Assembly (NCBI GenBank): GCA_017307335.1
Contig: JAFKFJ010000184.1
Location: forward strand, 1 to 57,636
Direction of reading: 5' to 3'
Source: Alphaproteobacteria bacterium
GTDB lineage: Bacteria > Pseudomonadota > Alphaproteobacteria > Acetobacterales > Acetobacteraceae
Length of the DNA stretch: 57,636 bases
Shown piece by piece: positions 45,864 through 56,211 of this stretch. Both the position numbers and the translations under genes were made by a program. The notes under the pieces were generated by a model. The model was not told where the DNA came from. It worked only from the letters and a program-made list of their open reading frames with translations, and ran no database searches. Position 1 is the stretch's first letter. The number at the start of each line of letters is the position of its first letter.

Positions 45864-46834
45864 CCGCTTCGTGTCGACGAGGCGGGCGCACTTTCGAACT
45901 GCACGGCGTTGGTGTTAGCGCCGCATAGCAGCGCCCCGACCCGCTCCCCCGCCGCGGGGCGATAGGCGCCTTCCAGCAGGGCAGCGAACGCCGCTGCACC
46001 GCCGGGCTCGACCACGATGCGCAGCCGGTCCCAGAGCAACGCCTGCGCGGCCAGGATCGCCGCGTCCGGGACCAGGACCGCGGCGGCGACGAAGGCCTGC
46101 GCGATCGGGAACATGAGCGCGCCGACCTGCCGCGGCGCGAGCGAATCGGCGGCGATGCCGCCGGCCGGCGCCTCCACGGGACGGCCGGCGGCCAAGGCGT
46201 TGTGGAGTGTCGGTGCCGCCTCCGGCTCGACCGCGACGACCTTCACCGCGCCACGGAACCAGGCCGCGATCCCGCCGATCAGTCCGCCCCCGCCCACCGC
46301 GACCAGCAGCGTGCCGAGCGCGGGGGCGTCAGCCGCAACCTCCAGCGCCACCGTCCCCTGGCCCAGCAGCGTTTCCGGCTGGTCGTAGGCGTGCACGCCG
46401 ACGGCACCCGTCTCGGCCGCGAACGTCTCGCTCGCCGCCAGCGCGTCGGCATAGCGTTCGCCGGTCACCACCAGATCGGCGCCGTAGCCACGGATGCGGG
46501 CGATCTTCGCGGGCGATGACACCTCCGGCACAAAAATCGTGCACGTCACGCCGAGCGCCCGCGCCGCGTATGCCACCGCCGCGCCGTGATTCCCGCCCGA
46601 GGCCGCCACCACACCGGCCGCGGGCAGCGGCCGCGACAGGAGATGGGCGAACGCCCCGCGCGGCTTGAACGAGCCCGCGTGCTGGAGAAATTCAAGCTTG
46701 AAGGCCACCGGATGCGCGGGCCGGCCGAAATCGCTCAGGTCCGCGTGCAGCATCGGCGTGTGGCGTATGTAGGGGCGGATCAGCCGTTCGGTCGCGAGGA
46801 TGCGTTCGCGGGTGACGGCGGTCTCGTCTGGCAT
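45860..46834 (-). CDS. PLP-dependent threonine/serine dehydratase-like enzyme
   Basis: Fold-type II PLP enzyme of 324 residues. Lys57 in GSFKPRGA is the expected Schiff-base Lys. [15 protein letters not shown] holds the substrate and phosphate site, and [10 protein letters not shown] binds the PLP phosphate. There is no ACT regulatory domain, so this is a catabolic-type dehydratase or a serine racemase-like enzyme. ATG 46834 is used; the open frame extends upstream without support. It is divergent from the dehalogenase at 46873 and overlaps the enolase-superfamily gene by four bases at the ends. Confidence 0.9.
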   Translation of the reverse strand: MPDETAVTRERILATERLIRPYIRHTPMLHADLSDFGRPAHPVAFKLEFLQHAGSFKPRGAFAHLLSRPLPAAGVVAASGGNHGAAVAYAARALGVTCTIFVPEVSSPAKIARIRGYGADLVVTGERYADALAASETFAAETGAVGVHAYDQPETLLGQGTVALEVAADAPALGTLLVAVGGGGLIGGIAAWFRGAVKVVAVEPEAAPTLHNALAAGRPVEAPAGGIAADSLAPRQVGALMFPIAQAFVAAAVLVPDAAILAAQALLWDRLRIVVEPGGAAAFAALLEGAYRPAAGERVGALLCGANTNAVQFESAPASSTRSG

Positions 46835-46872
46835 GGCGGGCGCGGCTCCGGTCAACGGCGGGGGGAACGGAC

Positions 46873-47763
46873 ATGTTCGAAGGGTTCGAGCGCAAGACCA
46901 TCGATGTCGACGGTGTCGGCATCGCGTGCGTGGTCGGCGGCAGCGGGCCGCCGGTGCTGCTGCTGCATGGCTATCCGCAGTGCAAGGCGATGTGGGCGCG
47001 CGTCGCGCCGCTCCTTGCCAAGCAATACACGGTCGTGTGCGCCGATCTGCGCGGGTACGGCGACTCGGCAAAGCCGACATGCCTCCCCGATCGCTCGAAC
47101 TACGCGTTCCGCGCGATGGCGGGCGATCAGGTCGGGCTGATGCGGCACCTGGGCTTTTCCACCTTCCACGTCGTTGGCCACGACCGCGGCGGGCGCACGG
47201 CGCATCGCATGGCGCTCGACCACCCGGCAGCAGTGCGCACGCTGACCGTGATGGATATCGTCCCCACGCACACGATGTTCATGGAGACCAACCGCCACAT
47301 CGCGCTGGCCTACTATCACTGGTACTTCCTTGCGCAGCCGGAGCCGTTCCCCGAGCGGCTGATCGGCAACGACCCGGATTTCTTCTACGAGACGTGCCTG
47401 GTCGGCTGGGGCGCCGCGAAGATTGCGGATTTCGAGGCGGACATGCTCGTCGAATATCGCCGTGCCTGGCGCGATCCGGCAATGATCCACGGCTCTTGCT
47501 CCGACTATCGTGCCGCTGCGACAATCGACCTGGAGCACGACGCGGCGGATATCGGGCGCAAGGTCGAATGCCCGACGCTGGTGCTGTATGGCGCTTCGGG
47601 CGCGATGGCGAGGCTGTTCGACATCCCGGCCGAGTGGCGGCGGCGTTGTGCCGACGTCAGCGCCGCGTCGCTGCCCGGCGGACATTTCTTCATCGACCTG
47701 CTGCCGGACGCGACGACCTCCCAAGTCGCCGGGTTTCTGGCCGCGCAGCAGGCGGGGCACTAG
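46873..47763 (+). CDS. haloacetate (fluoroacetate) dehalogenase-type alpha/beta hydrolase
   Basis: Alpha/beta hydrolase of 296 residues that closely follows fluoroacetate dehalogenase. The nucleophile Asp104 and halide/carboxylate residues Arg105 and Arg108 lie in [19 protein letters not shown]. His149-Trp150 in [15 protein letters not shown] match the fluoride pocket, Tyr212 lies in GSCSDYRAA, and the catalytic His271 is in LPGGHFF. These correspond in order and spacing to the catalytic set known for that enzyme. It hydrolyses 2-haloacids to hydroxyacids in the cytoplasm if specific. It converges on the alcohol dehydrogenase gene with a CTAG overlap. Confidence 0.9.
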   Translation: MFEGFERKTIDVDGVGIACVVGGSGPPVLLLHGYPQCKAMWARVAPLLAKQYTVVCADLRGYGDSAKPTCLPDRSNYAFRAMAGDQVGLMRHLGFSTFHVVGHDRGGRTAHRMALDHPAAVRTLTVMDIVPTHTMFMETNRHIALAYYHWYFLAQPEPFPERLIGNDPDFFYETCLVGWGAAKIADFEADMLVEYRRAWRDPAMIHGSCSDYRAAATIDLEHDAADIGRKVECPTLVLYGASGAMARLFDIPAEWRRRCADVSAASLPGGHFFIDLLPDATTSQVAGFLAAQQAGH

Positions 47764-48800
47764 AACGCCAGTTGTACCTTCATTGCCTTCGTGCGGTCGG
47801 AGGCGAGCGCGAACGCACGCGGGGCTTCAGCGAGCGGCAGGGTTTCGGTGAGCAGCGGCGCCACGTCGATGGCGCCGCGCACGAGGATGTCCACCGACTC
47901 GGCAAACTCCTCGAAGAAGCGGAACGTGCCGCGCAGCGTCAGTTCCTTGGCGACCGCGGTCGTCAGCGGCAACGCCGTCTCCGCGCCGCCGAGCCCGACC
48001 ACCACGATCGTTGCGCGGGGCCGCGCTACCGCGATCGCGCCGGCGAGCGCGGCACCGCTGCCGGAACATTCGAACACCACGTCGAACCGCCCTTTCTCCG
48101 CCGCATACGGTGCCAGTGCGTCGGGGTCTTCGCGCAGGTTCAGCGCCGCATCGGCCCCCAGGCGCCGCGCCATCGCGAGTGGCGGTTCGAGCAGGTCGGT
48201 CGCCACCACCTCCCGCGCGCCGGCATGCCGCGCCACCAGCAGGCAGAGCGCGCCGATCGGCCCGGCGCCCGTCACCAGCACGCGCGCCCCCAGCAGCGAC
48301 CCCGCCTGGTGCGCCGCGTGCAGGCAGACCGCCAGCGGTTCGGCGAAGGCCGCGCGCTCGGGCGGGATCGGCGCCGGCACCGCCTGTTCGGCGCGGCACA
48401 CCAGCGCCTCGCGGAACGCGCCCTCGACGTGCGGCACCCGCATCGCACTGCCGAAGAAGCGCACGTCCAGGCAGTGGCTGCCCATGCCGGCCAGGCAGAG
48501 CCGGCAGCGCCCGCAGGCGAGGGTCGGGTTGATCGCGACCGTGTCGCCAGGCCGGACATGGGTGACGCCCTCGCCCACCACCTCCACCACCCCGGCGGCC
48601 TCGTGGCCCAGCACCATCGGCGCCTTGATCCGCACCGTGCCGAACCCACCCTCGTGGAAATAGTGCAGGTCCGAACCACAGATCCCCCCGGCACGCACCC
48701 GTACCCGCACGTCCCCGGCGCCAACGTGCGGCAGCGGCCGGGACTCGATGCGCAAGTCATGCGGCGCGTGGATCACGGCGGCGCGGACGGTCTCGGTCAT
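47760..48800 (-). CDS. zinc-dependent alcohol dehydrogenase, sorbitol/idonate type
   Basis: Medium-chain dehydrogenase of 346 residues. Catalytic zinc ligands lie in [15 protein letters not shown] and GHEAAG; structural zinc Cys residues are in [15 protein letters not shown]. The Rossmann motif is [11 protein letters not shown]. The combination ICGSDLHYF with [15 protein letters not shown] resembles L-idonate 5-dehydrogenase and sorbitol dehydrogenase. ATG 48800 is used. It is divergent from the SDR at 48856, which may share a pathway for polyol or keto-sugar acids, together with the IlvD/Edd gene farther off. Confidence 0.92.
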   Translation of the reverse strand: MTETVRAAVIHAPHDLRIESRPLPHVGAGDVRVRVRAGGICGSDLHYFHEGGFGTVRIKAPMVLGHEAAGVVEVVGEGVTHVRPGDTVAINPTLACGRCRLCLAGMGSHCLDVRFFGSAMRVPHVEGAFREALVCRAEQAVPAPIPPERAAFAEPLAVCLHAAHQAGSLLGARVLVTGAGPIGALCLLVARHAGAREVVATDLLEPPLAMARRLGADAALNLREDPDALAPYAAEKGRFDVVFECSGSGAALAGAIAVARPRATIVVVGLGGAETALPLTTAVAKELTLRGTFRFFEEFAESVDILVRGAIDVAPLLTETLPLAEAPRAFALASDRTKAMKVQLAF

Positions 48801-48855
48801 GGCGTTCCTCCCGACGGACGGGGTAATATTATCCTCGCTACCTGGGAGACAGACC

Positions 48856-49590
48856 ATGCCTGCCCGCACGCTGCTGCTGACCGGCGCCAGCCGGGGCATC
48901 GGCCACGCGACCGCCAAGCTGTTCAGCGACCAGGGCTGGCGGGTCGTCACGGTGTCGCGCCAGGCCTTCTCGCCGCGCTGCCCCTGGGCCGCCGGGCCGG
49001 AGGATCACGTTCGGCTCGACCTCGGCGATATCGACCGCTTCGCGGAGGGGCTGGCGGAGATCCGCCGCCGGCTGCCGGACCGGCGGCTGGACGCACTGGT
49101 CAACAATGCCGGCATCTCGCCGAAGGGACCGGAGAACGCGCGGCTCGGCGTGCTCGACACGCCGTACGACACGTGGCTCGCGGTGTTCAACGTCAACCTG
49201 TTCTCCACCGCCCTGCTGGCCAAGGGGCTGATCGAGGAACTGTCGGCCGCCGAAGGGTCGATCGTGAACGTCACCTCCATCGCCGGCTCGCGCGTCCATC
49301 CTTACGCAGGCGTCGCCTATGCCGCGAGCAAGGCGGCGCTGGCCGCGCTGACGCGGGAGATGGCGGCCGAGTTCGCGCCCCGCGGCGTGCGCACCAACGC
49401 GATTTCGCCCGGCGAGATCGCGACTTCCATGCTCTCGCCCGGCACGGAAGCCTTCGCCGAGCGCGAGGTGCCGCTGCGCCGCCTCGGGAGCACGGCCGAG
49501 ATCGCCTCGGCAATATTCTTCCTCTGCAATGCGTCGGCGAGCTACGTGAACGGCGCCGAGTTGCACGTCAACGGCGGGCAGCACGTCTGA
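48856..49590 (+). CDS. SDR family oxidoreductase
   Basis: Classical SDR of 244 residues with TGASRGIG (9-16), NNAG, active-site Ser in VNVTSIAG, and [18 protein letters not shown] ends the protein. The start ATG 48856 follows GGGAGAC. One base separates its stop from the upp start (TGA-C-ATG), so the two are co-translated. Substrate unknown; 3-oxoacyl reductase and polyol dehydrogenase are both possible. Confidence 0.9.
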   Translation: MPARTLLLTGASRGIGHATAKLFSDQGWRVVTVSRQAFSPRCPWAAGPEDHVRLDLGDIDRFAEGLAEIRRRLPDRRLDALVNNAGISPKGPENARLGVLDTPYDTWLAVFNVNLFSTALLAKGLIEELSAAEGSIVNVTSIAGSRVHPYAGVAYAASKAALAALTREMAAEFAPRGVRTNAISPGEIATSMLSPGTEAFAEREVPLRRLGSTAEIASAIFFLCNASASYVNGAELHVNGGQHV

Positions 49591-49591
49591 C

Positions 49592-50227
49592 ATGCGCCCC
49601 GCCGGCCTTACCGTGCTCGACCATCCGCTGGTGCAGCACAAGCTGACGTTGCTGCGGCAGAAGGAAACCTCGGTGGCCGACTTCCGCCGCATCGCGCGCG
49701 AGATCAGCCTGCTCGCATGCTACGAGGTGACGCGCGATCTGCCGCTCGAAACGGTGCCGATCGAAACGCCGCTTGAGCCCATGATGGGGCGCATGATCTC
49801 GGGCAAGAAGCTGTGCTTCGTGTCGATCCTGCGCGCCGGCAACGGGATTCTGGAAGGTATGCTCGATGCCGTGCCCTCCGCCCGCGTCGGACATATCGGG
49901 CTCTATCGCGACCCGGTCACGCTGCAGCCGGTGGAATACTACCTCAAAGTGCCCGAGGATATTGGCGAGCGGCGGGTGATCGTGGTCGACCCGATGCTTG
50001 CGACCGGCCACTCGGCCGCGGCAGCAGTGGCGCGGCTGAAGCAGGCGGGGGCGCAGCAGATAAGCTTCGTCTGCCTGATCGCCGCGCCGGAAGGGCTCGA
50101 CGTGCTCGCCACCGCGCACCCTGACATAAAAGTGTTCGCCGGCGCGGTCGATCGCTCCCTTGATGAGCACGGCTATATCCGCCCCGGACTTGGCGACGCT
50201 GGCGATCGGTTGTTCGGAACAAAATAG
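49592..50227 (+). CDS. upp: uracil phosphoribosyltransferase
   Basis: Upp, 211 residues, makes UMP from uracil and PRPP for pyrimidine salvage. [15 protein letters not shown] is the PRPP loop (DPxLATG). [15 protein letters not shown] and the conserved GLYRDP and YYLKVPEDI blocks are diagnostic. The C-terminal [18 protein letters not shown] is the uracil-specific end. One base after the SDR stop. Not obviously linked to the neighbouring catabolic genes. Confidence 0.97.
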   Translation: MRPAGLTVLDHPLVQHKLTLLRQKETSVADFRRIAREISLLACYEVTRDLPLETVPIETPLEPMMGRMISGKKLCFVSILRAGNGILEGMLDAVPSARVGHIGLYRDPVTLQPVEYYLKVPEDIGERRVIVVDPMLATGHSAAAAVARLKQAGAQQISFVCLIAAPEGLDVLATAHPDIKVFAGAVDRSLDEHGYIRPGLGDAGDRLFGTK

Positions 50228-50298
50228 TTGCCGCTCGCGTCGCACTCACTCATCATCGCCAACACGGCTGTTAACAAAAACAATCCGGGGAGGAAGCG

Positions 50299-50787
50299 AT
50301 GCGGCTGCTCGGGGGTCTCACCATGGTTGCCCTTCTGCTGGCGTCGGCCGGCGCGATGGCGAACGATGCGGTGAAGCGCGGCGCCTACCTCGTGCACATC
50401 ATGGGTTGCGGCGACTGCCACACGCCCGGCTACTTTCTGGGCAAGCCCGACCTCGCGCATCCGCTCTCGGGCTCCGATGTCGGCTTCGAGATTCCGGGGC
50501 TCGGCATCTTCTGGGGCCCGAACCTTACGCCCGACCCTGAAACCGGCCTCGGCAAATGGAGTGCTGCGGACATGATCACCGCAATCCGCACCGGCGTCAC
50601 GCCCGATGGGCGGAAGCTGGCCCCCATCATGCCGTCGGCCAACTTCGCCACGCTCACCGACGCGGACGCGCAGGCGGTGGCAGCCTACCTGCGGAGCCTT
50701 CCCCCGACCAAGCACGCCGTCAGCGGGCCGACCAAGCCGGGCGAGACACCGGCCGGCCCCTACTTCAAGATCGTGGTCCCGCAATAG
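50299..50787 (+). CDS. monoheme c-type cytochrome
   Basis: Exported class I-like cytochrome c of 162 residues. A signal peptide (MRLLGGLTMVALLLASAGAMA) is followed by heme site CGDCH at residues 37-41 and candidate Met ligand in PIMPSANF. The pattern CGDCHTPG, with NLTPDPETGLGKWS and AVAAYLRSLPP, is typical of dehydrogenase-associated cytochrome subunits. A GGGGAGGAAG ribosome site precedes ATG 50299. It stands alone between upp and the thiolase. Partner enzyme unknown. Confidence 0.92.
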   Translation: MRLLGGLTMVALLLASAGAMANDAVKRGAYLVHIMGCGDCHTPGYFLGKPDLAHPLSGSDVGFEIPGLGIFWGPNLTPDPETGLGKWSAADMITAIRTGVTPDGRKLAPIMPSANFATLTDADAQAVAAYLRSLPPTKHAVSGPTKPGETPAGPYFKIVVPQ

Positions 50788-50874
50788 CGTGGCCCCGATC
50801 GAGCGCAGGGCGCGGGTCGACGCAGGCGGCTGCGCGCTCTAGCATCCGGCGGCGCAACCGGGTGAGCGCGGAGC

Positions 50875-52041
50875 ATGAGTCTCAGAGGGCAGGCCTATAT
50901 CGCGGGCGCGTTCGAGCATCCGACGCGCAAGGCGCCGGACAAGACCGTGGCGCAGTTGCACGCCGAGTGCGCGCTGGGCGCGCTGGCTGATGCGGGGCTG
51001 ACGAAGGACGACGTGGACGGGTATTTCTGTGCCGGCGACGCGCCCGGCATGGGGCCGCTCGCGATGGCGGACTACATGAATCTCCGCCTGCGCCACCTCG
51101 ACAGCACGGAGCTCGGCGGCTGCTCCTACATCGCGCATGTTGCGCACGCAGCGGCCGCGATCGCGGCGGGGCAATGCGACGTGGCGCTCATCACCCTCGC
51201 CGGCCGCCCGCGCAGTGAAGGCTACAGCGGCGCCAACGCGCGCCCGGTCGTCGCCGCCGCGCCCGACGCGGCATGGGAGGCGCCGTTCGGCCCGGTGACG
51301 ACGAACATCTACGGCATGTGCGCGATGCGCCACATGCATGAGTTCGGCACCACCTCCGAACAGCTCGCCTGGATCAAGGTCGCCGCCAGTCACCACGCGC
51401 AGCACAACCCGAATGCGATGCTGCGCGAGGTAGTGACGGTCGCCGAAGTACTCGCCTCGCCGATGATCGCCGATCCGCTGCACCGCCTCGATTGCTGCGT
51501 GGTCACCGATGGCGGCGGCGCGCTGATCGTGGTGCGGCCGGAGATCGCCCGCAGCCTGAAGCGCCCGCGCGTGCAGGTGCGTGGCACCGGCGAGACGATG
51601 AAGGGCCAGGCCGGCGGCGACGTCGATCTCACCTATTCGGGCGGTCGCCGCTCCGGCAAGGCGGCGTTCGAGGAGGCAGGGATTGCACCCGCCGACATCA
51701 AGTATGCCTCGATCTACGACAGTTTCACCATCACCGTGCTGATGCAGATCGAGGACCTTGGCTTCTGCGCGCACGGTCAGGGCGGACGGTTCGTCGCCGA
51801 CGGCAACCTCATTTCCGGCATCGGCCGGCTGCCGTTCAACACGGACGGCGGCGGCCTCTGCAACAACCATCCGGCGAACCGCGGCGGCATCACCAAGGTG
51901 ATCGAGGCGGTGCGGCAGTTGCGCGGCGAGGCGCATCCGGCCGTGCAGGTGCGCAACTGCGACCTCGCCCTGGCGCACGGCACCGGCGGCTTTCTCGGCA
52001 GTCGCCACGGCTCCGCAACGCTGATCCTCGAGCGGGAGTGA
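50875..52041 (+). CDS. thiolase family protein, SCP2-type
   Basis: SCP2-thiolase-type enzyme of 388 residues, first gene of a coupled CoA-ester pathway. The putative nucleophile is Cys in TELGGCSYIAHVAHA; many relatives have Ser there. Later motifs include MRHMHEFGTT, NNHPANRGGI and AHGTGGFLGSRHG, the latter with the C-terminal active-site region. It may split or form beta-ketoacyl-CoA. It is followed by the DUF35 protein, the usual partner of such thiolases, 5 bases later. Confidence 0.9.
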   Translation: MSLRGQAYIAGAFEHPTRKAPDKTVAQLHAECALGALADAGLTKDDVDGYFCAGDAPGMGPLAMADYMNLRLRHLDSTELGGCSYIAHVAHAAAAIAAGQCDVALITLAGRPRSEGYSGANARPVVAAAPDAAWEAPFGPVTTNIYGMCAMRHMHEFGTTSEQLAWIKVAASHHAQHNPNAMLREVVTVAEVLASPMIADPLHRLDCCVVTDGGGALIVVRPEIARSLKRPRVQVRGTGETMKGQAGGDVDLTYSGGRRSGKAAFEEAGIAPADIKYASIYDSFTITVLMQIEDLGFCAHGQGGRFVADGNLISGIGRLPFNTDGGGLCNNHPANRGGITKVIEAVRQLRGEAHPAVQVRNCDLALAHGTGGFLGSRHGSATLILERE

Positions 52042-52046
52042 GCGCC

Positions 52047-52439
52047 ATGGCCGAACGGACACTCCCTGCCCCGCCTGTCAACCCTGAGAGCGAGGCGTTC
52101 TACGCCGCCGCCGCCGAGGGTCGCTTCCTGCTGCGCCGCTGCACCGCGTGCGGCAAGGCGCACTGGTATCCGCGCGCGCTCTGCCCGTTCTGCTTCGGCG
52201 CGACCGAGTGGGCCGAGGCGACGGGGCGCGGCGTGATCTACAGCTTCAGCGTCATGCGCCGCGCTGACCCGCCCTATGCGATCGCCTACGTGACGCTCGC
52301 CGAGGGGCCGACGATGATGACCAATCTCGTCGACTGTGATTTCGACGCGTTGCGGATCGGGCAGGCGGTGGTGCTGGTGTTCAAGCTCTCCGACGGCGGG
52401 CCGCCAGTGCCCTGCTTCCGCCCGGCCCCGCCGCAATGA
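52047..52439 (+). CDS. Zn-ribbon/OB-fold (DUF35) acyl-CoA-associated protein
   Basis: A 130-residue protein. The Zn ribbon is CTACGK...LCPFCF (four Cys, near residues 32-50), followed by an OB-fold ending VPCFRPA. DUF35 proteins bind SCP2-type thiolases as partners in acyl-CoA and sterol side-chain degradation. ATG 52047 follows the thiolase stop by 5 bases, and its TGA overlaps the acyl-CoA dehydrogenase ATG (ATGA), so all three are coupled. Confidence 0.92.
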   Translation: MAERTLPAPPVNPESEAFYAAAAEGRFLLRRCTACGKAHWYPRALCPFCFGATEWAEATGRGVIYSFSVMRRADPPYAIAYVTLAEGPTMMTNLVDCDFDALRIGQAVVLVFKLSDGGPPVPCFRPAPPQ

Positions 52440-53596
52440 CGGATGAGCCAGACGCGCACGCGGAAATCCGCGAGGCGGTGCGTCGGCTCTGCGCCGACTT
52501 CCCCGGCGAGTACTGGCGCGCGCTGGACCGGGATCGCGCCTACCCCACCGCGTTCGTGCGGGCGCTGACCGAGGCCGGCTATCTCTCGGTGCTGATCCCG
52601 GAGGAGCACGGCGGCGCCGGCCTCGGTATTTCCGCCGCCGCTGCGATCCTTGAGACGATCCACGCCACCGGCTGCAACGGCGCCGCCTGCCACGCGCAGA
52701 TGTATATCATGGGCACCATCCTGCGCCACGGCTCGGCTGCGCAGAAGCAGGCTTACCTGCCGCAGATCGCTCGCGGCGCCCTGCGCCTGCAGGCGTTCGG
52801 CGTCACCGAGCCGACCAGCGGCACCGACACCACCGCCCTGCGCACTTTCGCCCGCCGCGACGGCGACAGCTACGTGGTCAACGGCCAGAAGATCTGGACC
52901 AGCCGCGCCGAGCATTCCGACCTGATGCTGCTGCTCGCGCGCACCACGCCGCGCGACCAGGTGGCGAAGCGGACCGAGGGACTTTCCACCTTCATCGTGG
53001 ACATGCGGGCGTCGCTCGGGGCCGGGCTGACGATCCGCCCCATCCGCACCATGATGAACCACAGCACGTGTGAGGTATTCTTCGACGACCTCCGCGTGCC
53101 GGCCGCGAATCTGGTTGGCGAGGAGGGGCGCGGCTTCCGCTACATCCTCGACGGCATGAACGCCGAACGCCTGCTGATCGCCGCCGAGTGCATCGGCGAT
53201 GCGCGCTGGTTCACGGAGAAATCGGTCGCCTACGCGCGCGACCGCAAAGTGTTCGGCCGCCCGATCGGCCAGAATCAGGGCGTGCAGTTCCCGATCGCGC
53301 GCGCCCACGCGCAGATGCGCGCCGCCGCCCTGATGGTGCGCGAAGGCTGCACGCGGTTCGAGGCCGGGCTGCGCTGCGGCGAGGAGGCGAACACCGCCAA
53401 GCTGCTCGCCGCCGACGCCGCCTGGGCGGCGGCGGAAGCCTGCCTGCAGGTGCATGGCGGCTTCGGCTTCGCCGAGGAATACGACGTGGAGCGCAAGTAT
53501 CGCGAAACCCGCCTGTACCAGGTGGCGCCGATCAGCACCAACCTGATCCTGTCCTACCTCGCCGAACACGTGCTCGGCCTGCCGCGGAGCTACTAG
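52436..53596 (+). CDS. acyl-CoA dehydrogenase
   Basis: FAD-dependent acyl-CoA dehydrogenase of 386 residues. Family signatures: GVTEPTSGTDTTALRTFA near 121-138, VNGQKIWTSRAEH, DGMNAERLLIAAECIGDAR, and the C-terminal QVHGGFGFAEEYDVERKYRE with RLYQVAPISTNLIL. It desaturates an acyl-CoA at the alpha-beta position. It overlaps the DUF35 gene by ATGA and ends 5 bases before the CoA transferase. Confidence 0.95.
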   Translation: MTDEPDAHAEIREAVRRLCADFPGEYWRALDRDRAYPTAFVRALTEAGYLSVLIPEEHGGAGLGISAAAAILETIHATGCNGAACHAQMYIMGTILRHGSAAQKQAYLPQIARGALRLQAFGVTEPTSGTDTTALRTFARRDGDSYVVNGQKIWTSRAEHSDLMLLLARTTPRDQVAKRTEGLSTFIVDMRASLGAGLTIRPIRTMMNHSTCEVFFDDLRVPAANLVGEEGRGFRYILDGMNAERLLIAAECIGDARWFTEKSVAYARDRKVFGRPIGQNQGVQFPIARAHAQMRAAALMVREGCTRFEAGLRCGEEANTAKLLAADAAWAAAEACLQVHGGFGFAEEYDVERKYRETRLYQVAPISTNLILSYLAEHVLGLPRSY

Positions 53597-53601
53597 GCGC
53601 C

Positions 53602-54738
53602 GTGGGCCGCCCGCTCGACGGCATGCTCGTCCTTACGCTCGAACAGGCGGTCGCCGCGCCGTTCTGCAGCGCACGGCTTGCCGATGCGGGCGCGCGGGTG
53701 ATCAAGGTCGAGCGGGCGGAGGGCGACTTCGCCCGGCTCTATGACCGCGCAGTGCATGGGCTTTCCAGCTACTTCGTGTGGCTCAACCGCGGCAAGCAGA
53801 GCCTCGTCGCCGACATCAAGCGAGCGGAGGATGCGGCGCTGCTGCACCGTATCCTCGCGCGCGCGGACGTGTTCATCCAGAACCTCGCGCCCGGCGCCGC
53901 CGCCCGCGCGGGCTTCGACAGCGCGGCGCTGCGCGCGCAGCATCCGCGCCTGATCACGCTCGACATCACCGGCTACGGCGACAGCGGCGACTACGCCACG
54001 ATGAAGGCCTATGACCTGCTGGTGCAGGCGGAGAGCGGGCTTGCGTCCGTCACCGGCCTGCCGGCGGGGCCGGGGCGCGTCGGCGTGTCGGTGTGCGATA
54101 TCGCCTGCGGCATGGCCGGCAATGCGGCCATTCTGGAAGCCCTGATCGAGCGCGGCCGCACCGGCCGCGGCAAGGGGCTCAAGGTCAGCCTGTTCGACGG
54201 CATGGCGGACTGGATGAACGTGCCGCTGCTCTGCTTCGAGGGGACCGGCATCGCGCCGCCGCGGATGGGCCTCGCGCATCCGTCGATCTGCCCGTACGGC
54301 GCGTTCGCCTGCGCCGACGGTGCGCTGGTCCTCATTTCGATCCAGAACGAGCGGGAATGGGCGGTGTTCTGCACGCACTTCCTCGATGAGCCGGACCTGC
54401 CGCAGCGGCAGGGGTTCGACAGCAACGTGAACCGCTGCGCCAACCGCGCGCATGTCGACGGGCACATCGCCGCGGCGTTCGGTCGCCACGACCGCGCGGA
54501 GGTCACCGCGCGGCTGCGCGCGGCCAACACCGCCTATGGTTTCGTCAACGACGTCGCCGCCCTCGCCCGGCACCCCGCGTTGCGCCGCATCACCGTCACC
54601 ACGCCCGGCGGCACGGCATCGCTCGCCGCCCCGCCGGTCATCGCCAGCGACGGCGCGCCGCCGCTCGGCCCCGTGCCCGCCATAGGCGCGCACACCGCCG
54701 CCATCCGAGACGAGTTTTGGGAGACCGCAGAACAATGA
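53602..54738 (+). CDS. CaiB/BaiF CoA-transferase family protein
   Basis: Family III CoA transferase of 378 residues. It begins VGRPLDGMLVLTLEQAVAAPFC, with Asp/Glu-containing KVERAEGDFAR, and DITGYGDSG, SVCDIACGMAGN and RGKGLKVSLFDGMADWM as conserved blocks. GTG 53602 is chosen because the preceding residues fit the family start; ATG 53623 is shorter. It activates an acid by CoA transfer. Its stop overlaps the SDR start as ATGA. Confidence 0.93.
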   Translation: MGRPLDGMLVLTLEQAVAAPFCSARLADAGARVIKVERAEGDFARLYDRAVHGLSSYFVWLNRGKQSLVADIKRAEDAALLHRILARADVFIQNLAPGAAARAGFDSAALRAQHPRLITLDITGYGDSGDYATMKAYDLLVQAESGLASVTGLPAGPGRVGVSVCDIACGMAGNAAILEALIERGRTGRGKGLKVSLFDGMADWMNVPLLCFEGTGIAPPRMGLAHPSICPYGAFACADGALVLISIQNEREWAVFCTHFLDEPDLPQRQGFDSNVNRCANRAHVDGHIAAAFGRHDRAEVTARLRAANTAYGFVNDVAALARHPALRRITVTTPGGTASLAAPPVIASDGAPPLGPVPAIGAHTAAIRDEFWETAEQ

Positions 54739-55655
54739 CCGATACCGGCATGCTGGATGGCAAGGTCGCAATCGTCACCGGCGCGGGCGGCGGCATCGGG
54801 CGTGAGATCGCGATCGCGATGGCGCTCGCCGGCGCTGCCGTCGTCATCAACGATGTCGGCGCCTCGCTCGCCGGCGACGGCGAATCGGAGACGCCGGCCG
54901 CGCAGACACAGCAGATCATCGCACAGCGCGGCGGACGCGCCGCGGTCAGCCGCGACAGTGTCGCCGAATGGGCGAGCGCCCAGCGCATCGTGCAGTGCGC
55001 ACTCGACAATTTCGGACGCGTGGATGTCGTGGTGAACAACGCCGGCATCCTGCGCGACGCGATCTTCCACAAGATGACGCCGCAGGACTGGCTCGCCGTG
55101 GTCAACGTGCACCTGAACGGCAGCTTCTTCGTCAGCCGCGCCGCCGCCGACCATTTCCGTGCCCAGCAGAGCGGCGCCTATGTGCATATGACCAGCACGT
55201 CGGGCCTGATCGGCAACCTCGGACAGGCCAACTATTCGGCTGCCAAGCTCGGCATCGTCGGGCTGTCGCGTTCGATTGCACTCGACATGCGCCGCTACAA
55301 TGTACGCTCCAACTGCATCGCTCCGTTTGCATGGAGCCGCATGACCTCCTCCATCCCGGCCGAGACGCCGGAGCAGAAGGCGCGGGTGGCGAAGCTCGCG
55401 CAGATGACGCCCGACAAGAACGCACCGCTCGCCGTGTTCCTTGCGTCCGAGGCGGCACGCGACGTCAGCGGCCAGGTGTTTGGGGCGCGCATGAACGAGA
55501 TCTACCTGTTCACCCAGCACCGCCCCGCGCGCACCGTGCATCGCGGCGAGGGCTGGACGCCGGAGCTTATCGCGGCCCACGCCCTGCCGGCGCTGCGTGC
55601 CGCGCTGGTGCCGCTCGACACCAGCGGCGAGGCGATCGGCTGGGACCCGATCTGA
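54735..55655 (+). CDS. SDR family oxidoreductase, multifunctional-enzyme-like
   Basis: SDR of 306 residues resembling the dehydrogenase domain of peroxisomal multifunctional enzyme 2 (HSD17B4). TGAGGGIGREIA is the cofactor loop, NNAGILRDAIFHKM follows, and SSTSG-like MTSTSGLIGN with NYSAAKLG gives the Tyr and Lys. ATG 54735 overlaps the CoA transferase stop. Last plus-strand gene of the run; the convergent MaoC hydratase could supply the hydratase half of the same route. Confidence 0.92.
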   Translation: MTDTGMLDGKVAIVTGAGGGIGREIAIAMALAGAAVVINDVGASLAGDGESETPAAQTQQIIAQRGGRAAVSRDSVAEWASAQRIVQCALDNFGRVDVVVNNAGILRDAIFHKMTPQDWLAVVNVHLNGSFFVSRAAADHFRAQQSGAYVHMTSTSGLIGNLGQANYSAAKLGIVGLSRSIALDMRRYNVRSNCIAPFAWSRMTSSIPAETPEQKARVAKLAQMTPDKNAPLAVFLASEAARDVSGQVFGARMNEIYLFTQHRPARTVHRGEGWTPELIAAHALPALRAALVPLDTSGEAIGWDPI

Positions 55656-55755
55656 CGTTCGCGCATCGCCCGGCCGCTGCCATCGTCACCGCGACTCTCC
55701 CGCCACGCGGGGAAGCGCGATGCGCGGCGCCGGGTGAAAACCTTGGCGAACCCCC

Positions 55756-56211
55756 TCACTCGAAATAGAGCGCCATCGTCTCTGCCACCAGCGCCGGGCG
55801 CGCGGCCCCTTCGATCTCCACCGTCGCCTCGAACGTCAGCCGCCGCCCGCCCGGCACCGGGTCCGATGCCTTCAGCGCGGAGCGCAGGCGAATGCGCGCG
55901 CCGGCGGGGACCGGACCCGTGAAGCGCACCCGGTTCAGCCCGTAGTTCACCCCGCGCGAACGCCGCCGGATCGCGAAGATGTCCTGCGAAAGCCGCGGCA
56001 GCAGCGACAGCGTCAGGTAGCCGTGCGCGATCGTCTTGCCGCCCGGCATCTCCCGCGCGGCTCGCTCGGTATCGACGTGAATCCACTGATGGTCGCCGGT
56101 GGCTTCGGCGAACGTGTCGATCATCGCCTGCGTCACAACGACCCATTCGCTGACCCCAAGCACCGCGCCCACGTGACCGTCCATGTCGGCAGGCGTGTCC
56201 ACCTCAAGCAT
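55756..56211 (-). CDS. MaoC-like hydratase, NodN type
   Basis: Hotdog hydratase of 151 residues. FAEATGDHQWIHVD near residues 35-48 holds the Asp/His pair, and TIAHGYLTLSLLPRL follows. The end VAETMALYFE is typical of NodN-like proteins. Likely acts on enoyl-CoA. Its start overlaps the end of the ATP-grasp gene by 8 bases on the minus strand, and it converges on the SDR. Confidence 0.9.
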   Translation of the reverse strand: MLEVDTPADMDGHVGAVLGVSEWVVVTQAMIDTFAEATGDHQWIHVDTERAAREMPGGKTIAHGYLTLSLLPRLSQDIFAIRRRSRGVNYGLNRVRFTGPVPAGARIRLRSALKASDPVPGGRRLTFEATVEIEGAARPALVAETMALYFE

